DNA from: Szabonella sp046295215
GTDB taxonomy: Bacteria; Pseudomonadota; Alphaproteobacteria; Rhodobacterales; Rhodobacteraceae
Length of the DNA stretch: 64,000 bases
Assembly (NCBI GenBank): GCA_046295215.1
Contig: JBKBNP010000002.1
Location: 62,001-126,000, forward strand
Reading direction: 5' to 3'
Both the position numbers and the translations under genes were made by a program. The stretch's first letter is position 1, and the number at the start of each line of letters is the position of its first letter. Positions 33,964 to 43,961 of the stretch are shown here, one piece after another. A model generated the notes under the pieces. The model was not told the origin of the DNA, made no database searches, and saw only the letters and a program-made list of their open reading frames with translations.

Positions 33964-35856
33964 TCAGGTCCAGTCCCAGGGCGTGATGAAACTGCCCAGC
34001 GCCGACTTGACAGCCGTGTCATCGACACCTTCGGCCCGGCTGATCCGCGCCACGAGACCCCGCTTCTTGTCCTCGATCACCGCCTCGACCCGCACCGGCA
34101 GGCCGGCCGCTTCCAGCGCCGCGTCATAGGTCCGCGTGATCGCAAGCCGCCGCAGATCGGGCTTGAACACCTTGCCCACCGCGGTTTTCGGAAGCTCGGA
34201 CAGGATCTCGACATGTTTCGGGACAGCGGCGCGTTCGTGGATATGGGCAGCGGCATAGTCCAGCAGCTCCGCCTCCGTCGCGGTCGCCCCCTTGACCAGT
34301 TCGACATAGGCGCAGGGGATTTCGCCCGAATGCGCATCGGGCTGGCCGATCGCGCCGACAAAGGCCACCGCATCATGGCCCATCAACGCCTCCTCGATGA
34401 TCGCGGGGTCGATATTGTGCCCGCCCCGGATGATCAGATCCTTGGCCCGACCGGTGATGTAGAGGTAGCCCTCCGCATCCATCCGCCCCAGATCCCCGGT
34501 GCGCAGATAGATCCCTTCGGCAAAGAGCGACTTGTTCTTGTCCAGTTCGGTATAGGTGGAACCCGGAAACACGCCCGGATTGCTGACACAGATTTCCCCC
34601 ACCTCGTCAGGGCCACATTCGCGCAGCACCTCACCATCCCCATTGCTGTGCAGGATGCGCACATGGGTATAGGGCAAGGGGATGCCGACCGATCCGATCT
34701 TCTTGTTGCCCTCGGGGGGGTTGCAGGACACGAGGCAGGTGCATTCCGTCAGCCCGTAGCCTTCGATGATCTGAACGCCTGTTGCTTCCTCGAAGCGGCG
34801 GTACAGTTCAAGCGGCAGCGGGGCAGAGCCGGAAAAAGCCCCGCGCAGGGTCGACACATCCGCATTGACCGGCCGCTGCATCAGCGCCGAAAGCGCGGTC
34901 GGCACGGTAATCATGTAGGTGATCTTCCAGCGCTCGACCAGCGCCCAGAAATTGTCGAACACCCCCTCGCCGCGATAGCCCGCCGGGGTGGGAAACACCA
35001 CATGCCCGCCCGAGGCGATCATCGACATCAGGATCGGATAGACCGCAAACACATGGAACATCGGCAAGGGGCAGATCACCACATCCGAGGGCTGGAACAT
35101 CAGCCGCGCGCCGAGCCAGCCGTTATAGACCATGCCCGAGACCTTGTGCTGCGCAACCTTGGGCATCCCCGTGGTGCCGCCGGTGTGGAAATAGGCCGCA
35201 ACGCGATCCTCCACCACATCGGCAAAGGTCAGCCGGTCAGACGGGTGCTTGGCCGCTTCGGCGTTGAAATTCTTGACATTCGCTGTGTGGCTGACCGGGT
35301 TCTTGGGCCGGACCAGCGGCACGATCCAGCTTTTGGGAGGGCTCAGATAGCGGTTGAGATCAATCTCCAGCACGGTCTTGACGGCGGGCGCGTGTTTCAC
35401 CGCCTCCGCCACTTTCTGCGCCACATCCGTCTTGGGGAAGGCGCGCAACGTGACGACAACCCTGGCCTTCGTCTCGCGCAGGATGGCGCTGATCTGGTCG
35501 GCTTCCAGCAGCGGGTTGATCGGATTCACGATCCCGGCGACCGATCCGCCCAGCATCACCGCAGCGGTTTCGAGCGAGTTGGGCAGCACATAGGCCACGA
35601 CATCGCCCGAGCCGACACCCAGACTGCGGAACAGATTTGCAGCCTGCGTGACACGGCCATGCAGTTCTGCCCAGCTCTGCGTCTCCGACTTGTCGGCGGC
35701 GCCGGACATCAACTGGAATGAAATGGCCGGGCGACTGCCATGGGCATCCTTCGCGCGACTCAGAAACTGATAGATCGATCTTGCCACATCGCGCTCGGCC
35801 CAGGGGCCCTCCGCTTCTATGGCATCACGGTCGGCAATGGATGCGAAAGCGCCCAT
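33964..35856 (-). CDS. Acyl-CoA synthetase, AMP-binding family
   Basis: 630 residues. ANL-superfamily adenylating enzyme with P-loop YFHTGGTTGMPK, EGYGLTECTCLV, LRTGDLGRMDAEGYL, and GRAKDLIIRGGHNIDP hinge; the conserved C-terminal Lys is in LPKTAVGKVFKPDL. It activates a carboxylic acid to its CoA thioester; the acid is not determined (long-chain fatty acid or aromatic acid type are possible). Convergent with dtd and preceded by its own promoter gap. Confidence 0.88.
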   Translation of the reverse strand: MGAFASIADRDAIEAEGPWAERDVARSIYQFLSRAKDAHGSRPAISFQLMSGAADKSETQSWAELHGRVTQAANLFRSLGVGSGDVVAYVLPNSLETAAVMLGGSVAGIVNPINPLLEADQISAILRETKARVVVTLRAFPKTDVAQKVAEAVKHAPAVKTVLEIDLNRYLSPPKSWIVPLVRPKNPVSHTANVKNFNAEAAKHPSDRLTFADVVEDRVAAYFHTGGTTGMPKVAQHKVSGMVYNGWLGARLMFQPSDVVICPLPMFHVFAVYPILMSMIASGGHVVFPTPAGYRGEGVFDNFWALVERWKITYMITVPTALSALMQRPVNADVSTLRGAFSGSAPLPLELYRRFEEATGVQIIEGYGLTECTCLVSCNPPEGNKKIGSVGIPLPYTHVRILHSNGDGEVLRECGPDEVGEICVSNPGVFPGSTYTELDKNKSLFAEGIYLRTGDLGRMDAEGYLYITGRAKDLIIRGGHNIDPAIIEEALMGHDAVAFVGAIGQPDAHSGEIPCAYVELVKGATATEAELLDYAAAHIHERAAVPKHVEILSELPKTAVGKVFKPDLRRLAITRTYDAALEAAGLPVRVEAVIEDKKRGLVARISRAEGVDDTAVKSALGSFITPWDWT

Positions 35857-36024
35857 GGTCGTTCTCCTCCCCTACTGTCCGGCTTCTCCCCTGCCGGTTT
35901 GATTTACTTGGATCAAAGGATGCGGGGTTTTGCCACATGCCGCAAGCCCGGTGGCGCGCGAACAACGCAACGTCAGCGCAGCGGAAGGCCGGAGGGCGGG
36001 ATCAGATTGCCGTTTGCCAAACAA
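35857..36024. other. Intergenic region upstream of the acyl-CoA synthetase gene
   Basis: 168 bases holding the leftward promoter of the acyl-CoA synthetase. The TTTGATTTACTTGGATCAAA stretch at about 35897-35916 contains a short TTTGAT...ATCAAA dyad that might be an operator. The groEL terminator lies at its right edge. Confidence 0.3.
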
Positions 36025-36055
36025 AAAACCCCGCCCGGCTGAGGGGCGGGGTTTT
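36025..36055 (-). terminator. groEL rho-independent terminator
   Basis: AAAACCCCGCCC and GGGGCGGGGTTTT form a strong stem with loop GGCTGA; read on the - strand a T run (revcomp of AAAAAA at 36023-36028) follows. It lies 43 bases past the groEL stop. Confidence 0.85.
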
Positions 36056-36097
36056 CCGGTCGGGGCTTTCGCCCCGGATGTCAGCCGGAGGCCGGAA

Positions 36098-37741
<1,644 letters not shown>

Positions 37742-37807
37742 TTTGCTTGCTCCAGTTTGTCTTGAATTTCAGGGGTTGGAAGGCGCCCCTTTTGGGGCCG
37801 CGCAATC

Positions 37808-38095
37808 TCAGGCGATGATGCCGAGAATGTCGCTTTCCTTCATGATCAGCAGATCCTTGCCATCGAGCGTGACTTCCGTGCCCGACCATTTGCCGAACAG
37901 GATGCGGTCACCGGCCTTGACGGAGGGTGCGATGAGTTCGCCCGAATCCTTGCGCGCGCCTTCGCCAACGGCGATGATCTCGCCTTCAGCGGGCTTTTCC
38001 TTGGCGGTGTCGGGGATGATCAGTCCTCCCTTGGTCTTGTCTTCGCCTTCGATGCGGCGGACCAGCACGCGGTCATGCAGCGGTTTGAATGCCAT
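37808..38095 (-). CDS. groES: Co-chaperonin GroES (10 kDa)
   Basis: 95 residues: MAFKPLHDRVLVRRIEGEDK opening, mobile loop KTKGGLIIPDTAKEKP and end LLIMKESDILGII. Caps the GroEL ring. ATG at 38095 has AGGGAGTG upstream. First gene of groESL; 66-base gap to groEL. Confidence 0.98.
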   Translation of the reverse strand: MAFKPLHDRVLVRRIEGEDKTKGGLIIPDTAKEKPAEGEIIAVGEGARKDSGELIAPSVKAGDRILFGKWSGTEVTLDGKDLLIMKESDILGIIA

Positions 38096-38132
38096 CTGGT
38101 AACACTCCCTTAGGTTCCAGGTTAATTTCGCG

Positions 38133-38159
38133 TTAGCACTCGACCCATGCGAGTGATAA
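38133..38159 (-). promoter_or_regulatory. CIRCE element (HrcA operator) upstream of groESL
   Basis: TTAGCACTC, nine bases, GAGTGATAA: one base from the perfect CIRCE consensus (GAGTGCTAA arm). Located between the predicted promoter and groES, so HrcA binding should block groESL transcription until heat stress. Confidence 0.95.
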
Positions 38160-38167
38160 CGAGACGG

Positions 38168-38196
38168 TAGGTAAGCAAGAGCCGGCCTGCTGTCAA
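38168..38196 (-). promoter_or_regulatory. groESL promoter
   Basis: On the - strand TTGACA (complement of 38191-38196), 17-base spacer, TACCTA (complement of 38168-38173). The transcription start would fall at the edge of the CIRCE element. Confidence 0.65.
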
Positions 38197-38227
38197 GCAC
38201 CCGGTCCCCCAAAATCCGCTCCCCGGA

Positions 38228-38788
38228 CTACCGTTCCGTGGCAGGTGACCCAGCCTCGCGCCATGTGCCGGGGGCAAGGCCGTCCAGCGTCCAGTCGCCG
38301 ACCTGCCAGCGCACCAGCCGCAGCGTCGGATGCCCCACGGCGGCGGTCATCCGCCGGACCTGCCGGTTGCGGCCTTCGGTGATCGCAAGACGGATCCATC
38401 TGTCCGGCACGCTTTGACGCAGCCGGATCGGCGGATCGCGCGGCCAGAGATCCGGCTCCGCGACAAGTTCGGCCCGCGCCGGGGCGGTCATGCCGTCTTT
38501 CAACATCACACCTTTTGCGAGCGCCGCGAGGGCGGCGGCATCCGGTATGCCCTCGACCTGCACCAGATAGGTTTTTTCCTGCTTGAACCGGGGGTTGGAA
38601 ATCCGCGCCTGAAGCGCGCCATCGTCGGTCAGGATCAGCAATCCCTCGCTGTCACGGTCCAGACGCCCCGCCGGATAGACCCCCGGCACCGCCACGAACT
38701 CCCGCAGCGCGCGCCGCCCTTCCGTGCTTTCGCCCGAAAACTGCGAAAGCACACCCCAGGGCTTGTTGAACAATATGATCCGCGCCAC
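38228..38788 (-). CDS. 23S rRNA pseudouridine synthase, RluE-like
   Basis: 186 residues. Single catalytic domain without S4, as in RluE, which makes pseudouridine 2457 in 23S rRNA in E. coli. Motifs: PAGRLDRDSEGLLILTDDG with the catalytic Asp and ITEGRNRQVRRMTAAVGHPT. GTG at 38788 is chosen as start: the family begins (M)ARIILFNKPWGVLSQF and an AGGGGGG-rich ribosome site is just upstream, while further upstream the translation is not protein-like. Confidence 0.87.
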   Translation of the reverse strand: MARIILFNKPWGVLSQFSGESTEGRRALREFVAVPGVYPAGRLDRDSEGLLILTDDGALQARISNPRFKQEKTYLVQVEGIPDAAALAALAKGVMLKDGMTAPARAELVAEPDLWPRDPPIRLRQSVPDRWIRLAITEGRNRQVRRMTAAVGHPTLRLVRWQVGDWTLDGLAPGTWREAGSPATER

Positions 38789-39013
38789 CGCGCCCCCCTC
38801 TCGGCTCGCGGATGAAACCGGCCAGCCTGCTGTGCAATTTGGGCCTAGAATGCGCAGCAAACGCTCGGGCATACAATGCGGCGCAAGCCGCGCGGCGGGT
38901 CTGGCATGGTCGCAAGGCAAGACCCGGTGGCGCGCCCGGAACGATCTGACACACACAAGGATGACAGCGGATTTCATTTGACGTCCGGGGGCCATGGCCG
39001 CCAGTTTCATCGC
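38789..39013. other. Divergent intergenic region, rluE-like / CHAT gene
   Basis: 225 bases with the promoters for both directions. I find no strong promoter, dyad or repeat core. Confidence 0.3.
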
Positions 39014-40621
39014 ATGTTCCGACATCTGCCGACCCTCTTCGCCCTGATCCTGCTGGCTTCGCCCTCCGGGGCCGAACCCGCCCGATCCCTGCTTGAGGAA
39101 AGCTTCACGCTGGCACAATCGGCCATGAGCAGCGCCGCAGGTCAGGCGCTCGCGCAGATCGGCCAGAGAGCGGCTGCCGGGGATGGCGCGCTTGCGGCAA
39201 CGCTCCGCGCCCGTCAGGCCGCTGAAAAACGGCTGAGCGATACTGAGACCGCCCTGACCTCCCCGGACGCCGACCGCATCCGCCTGACCGGGGAGGCAGA
39301 GGCGCTTGCCGCCGAGATTGCCGGGCTGGATGCCCGCATCGCCATCGAGTTTCCGCGTTTTGGCGACCTCACCCGCCCCCGCCCTGCAACGATTGCCGAG
39401 GTGCAGGCCCTGCTGGCCCCGGATGAGGCGCTGATCCTGATGTTCACCGGGGTGGAAAAGACCTTTGTCTGGGCGGTCAACCCCCGTGCTGCGGGCTGGC
39501 ATGCCGTGACGGTCAGCCCCGATGCCCTGTCGCGCGTCGTCACCCGCTTGCGCGAAACGCTCGACCCGGCCGGGGCCATTGCGCGCGCGGCGGTGGCCCT
39601 CGATGCGCCGGTGGCCAGCACCGTCCCGGCCTTCCCGCGCGATCTGGCCTGGCGGCTCCATGCCTATCTGCTGGCGCCACTGTCGCCGATTCTCGACGAG
39701 GCGCACCATCTCTACATCGTGCCGGACGGGGCGCTCACCTCGCTGCCCTTCGCGCTTTTGCCCGCCAGCCCGCCCGAGGGTGCGGATGATGACCCGACCG
39801 CCTTGCGCGCGACGGACTGGCTGATCCGGCGCCATGCCCTGACCGTGCTGCCCGCCGTGGACAGCCTGCGGGTGATCCGTGCCCTGCCCCCGCCGCGCCC
39901 CGACCGGCTGGCCTTTCTGGGATTCGGCGATCCGCTGTTCGAAGGCGCGATGCAGGTGGCCGGTCTGGCCAGCGGCCCCGGGCTGACGCGCGGCGGACTG
40001 GCCGACCCCGATCAGTTGCGGGCACTTGCCCCGCTGCCCCAGACCCGGCGCGAATTGCGCAGCATCGCGGCGACGCTCGGCGCATCGCGGCAGGATGTCC
40101 TGCTGGGCCTCGACGCGACCGAGCGTGCGGTCAAGACCACGGACCTTTCCAATCGCCGGGTGCTGGCCTTTGCCACGCATGGGCTCTTGTCCGGGGAGAT
40201 CCGCGGGTTGGACGAACCCGCGCTGGTGCTGACGCCGCCCGACCAGCCGGACGCGGGCGATGACGGGCTGCTCACCGCCTCGGAAATCGCGGATCTGACG
40301 CTGGATGCGGATTGGGTGATCCTGTCGGCCTGCAACACGGCGGGCGGCGAGACCCCGGGGGCAGAGGGTCTTTCGGGCCTTGCGCGCGCCTTTCTGTTCG
40401 CGGGGGCGCGGGCGGTTCTGGTGTCGCATTGGCCGGTGCGCGACGATGCGGCGGCGCGGCTGACGACCGAGGCCTTTGCACGGATGGAAACGGGCCGGGC
40501 GAACGGCAGGGCCGAGGCGCTGCGCCAGTCGATGTTCGCGCTGATGGAGGATGCAAGCGACCCCTCGCTGGCCCATCCCGCTGCCTGGGCCCCCTTCATC
40601 CTGGTCGGGGACGGGCGATGA
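39014..40621 (+). CDS. Secreted CHAT-domain protein (caspase-like)
   Basis: 535 residues. A signal peptide (MFRHLPTLFALILLASPSGA) points to the periplasm. A helical or coiled-coil region (residues 25-115) is followed by a CHAT domain, the caspase-HetF family of cysteine proteases. The catalytic pair is visible: H389 in FATHG and C440 in LSACNTAGGE; GLARAFLFAGARAVLVSHWPV follows. Most CHAT proteins have N-terminal TPRs in the same chain; here the repeats appear in the separate next gene, coupled by ATGA. No strong ribosome site is seen, so the start rests on the signal peptide. Confidence 0.85.
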   Translation: MFRHLPTLFALILLASPSGAEPARSLLEESFTLAQSAMSSAAGQALAQIGQRAAAGDGALAATLRARQAAEKRLSDTETALTSPDADRIRLTGEAEALAAEIAGLDARIAIEFPRFGDLTRPRPATIAEVQALLAPDEALILMFTGVEKTFVWAVNPRAAGWHAVTVSPDALSRVVTRLRETLDPAGAIARAAVALDAPVASTVPAFPRDLAWRLHAYLLAPLSPILDEAHHLYIVPDGALTSLPFALLPASPPEGADDDPTALRATDWLIRRHALTVLPAVDSLRVIRALPPPRPDRLAFLGFGDPLFEGAMQVAGLASGPGLTRGGLADPDQLRALAPLPQTRRELRSIAATLGASRQDVLLGLDATERAVKTTDLSNRRVLAFATHGLLSGEIRGLDEPALVLTPPDQPDAGDDGLLTASEIADLTLDADWVILSACNTAGGETPGAEGLSGLARAFLFAGARAVLVSHWPVRDDAAARLTTEAFARMETGRANGRAEALRQSMFALMEDASDPSLAHPAAWAPFILVGDGR

Positions 40622-42063
40622 GACTTCGCGCCGCGCTCGCCCTGTCGCTGGCTCTGGGCATCGGCCCTGTCGCCGCGCAACCGAGCGATGCCGCCAACCC
40701 CTATGCCATCATCGACAGCCTCGCCCCTTTCATGGAAACGGGCGACATGGACGGCGCCTGGCGTCATCTCGACCGCGCCATCCGCGACGCCAAGCGGCTT
40801 GGCCCGCTGACCCCGGACTGGGCGCTGATCTTTGCCATGCTGGCTGACAGTATCCGCACCCTTGGGGAAAACCCCGCCTACGCCCTGCGGATCGTCGAGG
40901 AGGGTCTTGACCTCGCCCGTCAGGGAGGGCCGGACTATTCGGACGAGGCGGCGGCGCTGGAAGTGTCGCGCGCCTATATCCTTGCCGATCTGGGACGTTT
41001 CGACGAGGCCGTGACAGCGGCGACCCTCGCCTTGCCATCGATGCGGGCGCGGTTCGGGGATCAGGCGGCGGATGACCTTGAAAGCTATGCGCGGGACTGG
41101 TCGAAGGGCGATCTGACCGCATTCAACACCTCGGCCCTGACATTGGCGCGGCGTGCGCTCGATCAGGCGGATGAAGCCTTTGACCGGGGCGATCACATCG
41201 CCGGGCTCACCGCAGCGGCGCGCGCCGATCTGCCGCCAGATGCAGGCTTTGCCCCCGAGGACAGCACTTTGCTGCGGGCAGAGGTCCGGGCATTGACCGG
41301 GAGGGCGCTGTTTCTGATGGGCCGGATCCCGCAGGCCCGCGCCGCGCTGCAAGAGGGCGTGGCGACAATCCTCGAACCGGGCTGGCAGGGGGCTGATCCG
41401 GTTTGGCGCGTGCCAGTGCCGCAGGAAGTCGTGACGCGCGCAAGGTTGACCGAACTGTTCTTCTGGCTGTCGCGCACCGCCATCGAGTCCGACCGACTTG
41501 ACGAGGCCGGTGCCGCGCTGCGGATTGCCGAGACACTCAATGACCGCGAGGTCTGGCGCGGAACACTGCTGTTGCCGCAGGTGCAGATCGCGCAGGCGCG
41601 GGGCGACGAGGCCGGGGCCGATGCCCTGCTGGCCCGGGCCGAAGCGGATGCGCAGGCACTTGGCGATGATGCGTTTGCCGCCCTGATGGCCTTTTACCGT
41701 GTTGCAAATCGTGCCGCCATGGCGCCCACCTGGGATGCCGTGGATGTGTCAGGTCTGTTGCAGGTGACAGAGGCCACGCTCGCGGCCGCACTTCCCGGCA
41801 CTACCTCGATAGATCCCGATTTCGTGCGCACCGAGGCGGCCGGATTTCTGACCAGCGCCGGGGCACATGACGAGGCGCTGCGCCTGCTGCGCGGGATCGA
41901 CAGGGACCGCCCCGCCCGCACCGATCACCAACGCCGCGAGCGCAGGCGGCAGGCCGAAACCCACATGGCTGCCGCCCATGCACTTGCCTCCCGCGATCCG
42001 TCCGCCTTTTGTCCGCAGGTGGCGGGAATGGGCTGTGTGGTCTATTCCGACCGGCAGGAGTGA
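40618..42063 (+). CDS. Secreted helical-repeat (TPR-like) partner of the CHAT protein
   Basis: 481 residues. Signal peptide MRLRAALALSLALGIGPVAA. The mature part is alpha-helical with TPR-like spacing: GDMDGAWRHLDRAIRDAK, GENPAYALRIVEEGLDLARQ, LADLGRFDEAVTAATLAL, LMGRIPQARAALQEG, DRLDEAGAALRIAETL, and AGAHDEALRLLRGI. A C-terminal cysteine pair (FCPQVAGMGC) could form a disulfide. Coupled to the CHAT gene; it probably supplies the repeat scaffold or substrate-recognition part. Confidence 0.75.
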   Translation: MRLRAALALSLALGIGPVAAQPSDAANPYAIIDSLAPFMETGDMDGAWRHLDRAIRDAKRLGPLTPDWALIFAMLADSIRTLGENPAYALRIVEEGLDLARQGGPDYSDEAAALEVSRAYILADLGRFDEAVTAATLALPSMRARFGDQAADDLESYARDWSKGDLTAFNTSALTLARRALDQADEAFDRGDHIAGLTAAARADLPPDAGFAPEDSTLLRAEVRALTGRALFLMGRIPQARAALQEGVATILEPGWQGADPVWRVPVPQEVVTRARLTELFFWLSRTAIESDRLDEAGAALRIAETLNDREVWRGTLLLPQVQIAQARGDEAGADALLARAEADAQALGDDAFAALMAFYRVANRAAMAPTWDAVDVSGLLQVTEATLAAALPGTTSIDPDFVRTEAAGFLTSAGAHDEALRLLRGIDRDRPARTDHQRRERRRQAETHMAAAHALASRDPSAFCPQVAGMGCVVYSDRQE

Positions 42064-42070
42064 TCGCGGG

Positions 42071-43768
42071 TCAGCCGGGGATGATCTCGAATTTCACCAC
42101 ATCGACCATGCCGCGATCCGTGATCTTCAGCGCGGGGATCACGGGCAGGGCGAGGAAGGCCAGTTGCAGGAAGGGCTCTTCCAGCGTCACGCCCAGCCCC
42201 CGGGCGGCGGCGCGCAGATCCACCAGCGCCGCGCGCACCGCCTCGAAGGGCTCAAGGCTCATCAGTCCGGCAACGGGCAGGGCAAGTTCGGCCAGAACCA
42301 CACCCCCGGCCGCCACCACAAAGCCGCCCTCGATTTCCGACAGCCTGTTCGCGGCCAGCGCCATATCGGCGTAATCCACGCCCACCACGGCGATGTTGTG
42401 ATGGTCGTGGCAGACAGTGGAGGCAATGGCCCCGCGTTCCAGCCCGAAACCCCGCACGAACCCGTTGGCGATATTGCCGTTGCGGCCATGGCGTTCGATC
42501 ACGGAAATGCGGATCAGGTCGCGGGCGGGATCGGGCCGCTTGTCACCCGCCTCGGGGGCGATGTCCTCGTGCAGATGCTCCGTGATGATCTTGCCTTCAA
42601 GGATGCCGATCACATCGGTCGCACTGCGGTTGCCCGGGCTGCGGAAATGTTCTGCCGTGGCCTTCGGCGCCTTGACAGAATGGCGCCCCACCGGCGCCAG
42701 ACCGGCGCGCGCCGCGAACGCCGCCGCATCCACCCGCCGCCCGCCCGCCAGCACCAGGCGCGCATCGCAGGCCGCCAGATCCCCGACCGCGACAATGTCG
42801 GCGCGCTTGCCCGGGGCGATCTGGCCGCGATCCTTCAGCCCGAAGGCCTCTGCCGCCGAAAGGCTGGCCGCGCGATAGGCCGCAAGCGGCGAGGTGCCGA
42901 GCGCGATCAGGCGGCGGATCATGTAATCGAGATGGCCGTGTTCGCCGATGTCGAGCGGATTGCGGTCATCGGTGCAGAGGCACAGATAGGCCGAGGTCGC
43001 ATCGCTCAGCACCGGTTGCAGCGCGTCGAGATCCTTGGAGACGGAACCTTCGCGGATCAGGACGCGCATGCCCTTGCGCAGTTTTTCCAGCGCCTCTGAC
43101 GCCGTGGTCGCCTCATGTTCGGTGCGGATGCCGGCGGCGATATAGGCGTTGAGGTCACGCCCCGAAAGCTGCGGGCAATGGCCATCGACATGCCCGCCTG
43201 CGAATAGGCGCAGCTTGGCCATGGCGGCCGGGTCGCGGTGGATGACCCCCGGGTAATTCATGAACTCCGCCAGCCCGATGGCGGATGGATGGCCCCTCAG
43301 CGCGGCCAGATCATCGGCACCGATCTCGGCCCCGGCGGTTTCCATATGGGTGGAGGGCACGCAGGAGGACAGCTGCACGCGCAGGTCCATCAGCAGATGC
43401 GTGCTGGCCTCCTGAAACCAGCGGATGCCGTCGGGACCGATGACATTGGCGATCTCGTGCGGGTCGCAGATCGCGGTGGTGATGCCGCGCGGGGTCACGC
43501 AGCGGTCGAATTCATGCGGGGTGACGAGCGAGGATTCGACATGCAGATGGGTGTCGATGAAACCCGGAACCAGCGTGAGGCCGGAAACCTCGATCACCTC
43601 TGCCGCGTCGTAACCCGCGCCGATGCCCACGATCACACTGCCGCAGACGGCCACATCGCCGGGAATCATCGCCCCTGTCACCACATCGAAAACCTGCCCG
43701 CCGCGCAGCACCAGATCGGCAGGAATGTCACCCCGACCTGCCGCGATCCGTCGTTCCAGTTCGTCCAT
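42071..43768 (-). CDS. ade: Adenine deaminase
   Basis: 565 residues. Converts adenine to hypoxanthine, which feeds XdhABC. Metal site motifs: GFIDTHLHVESSLVTP and TTAICDPHEIANV; AFMNYPGV-type segment LAEFMNYPGVI, GHVDGHCPQLSG, CTDDRNP, and VCHDHHNIAVVG in the C-terminal part. ATG at 43768 has AAGGA upstream. Convergent with the TPR gene, divergent from selO. Confidence 0.93.
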   Translation of the reverse strand: MDELERRIAAGRGDIPADLVLRGGQVFDVVTGAMIPGDVAVCGSVIVGIGAGYDAAEVIEVSGLTLVPGFIDTHLHVESSLVTPHEFDRCVTPRGITTAICDPHEIANVIGPDGIRWFQEASTHLLMDLRVQLSSCVPSTHMETAGAEIGADDLAALRGHPSAIGLAEFMNYPGVIHRDPAAMAKLRLFAGGHVDGHCPQLSGRDLNAYIAAGIRTEHEATTASEALEKLRKGMRVLIREGSVSKDLDALQPVLSDATSAYLCLCTDDRNPLDIGEHGHLDYMIRRLIALGTSPLAAYRAASLSAAEAFGLKDRGQIAPGKRADIVAVGDLAACDARLVLAGGRRVDAAAFAARAGLAPVGRHSVKAPKATAEHFRSPGNRSATDVIGILEGKIITEHLHEDIAPEAGDKRPDPARDLIRISVIERHGRNGNIANGFVRGFGLERGAIASTVCHDHHNIAVVGVDYADMALAANRLSEIEGGFVVAAGGVVLAELALPVAGLMSLEPFEAVRAALVDLRAAARGLGVTLEEPFLQLAFLALPVIPALKITDRGMVDVVKFEIIPG

Positions 43769-43839
43769 GTTGCGGGTTCCTTGCCATTTTGCACCAGCAA
43801 AGCGGAAACCGGCCGGCACGTCCAGCCCGGCCAAAGGCA

Positions 43840-43887
43840 GGGGGGCCAGCCCCCCTGACCCCCCGGGATATTTATCGACAGAAAAAG
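43840..43887 (+). repeat. Palindromic repeat copy between ade and selO
   Basis: Hairpin GGGGGGCCAGCCCCCC at 43840-43855, then the core at 43859-43887 (CCCCCCGGGATATTTATCGA followed by CAGAAAAAG). It lies in a divergent promoter region. Confidence 0.8.
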
Positions 43888-43961
43888 GGGAAGGGCAGCG
43901 GATGGGTTGCGGCGGGCTGTTGGCGGCCCCAGATTGGGGGCCTGGAGTTCGAGGAGAGCCG

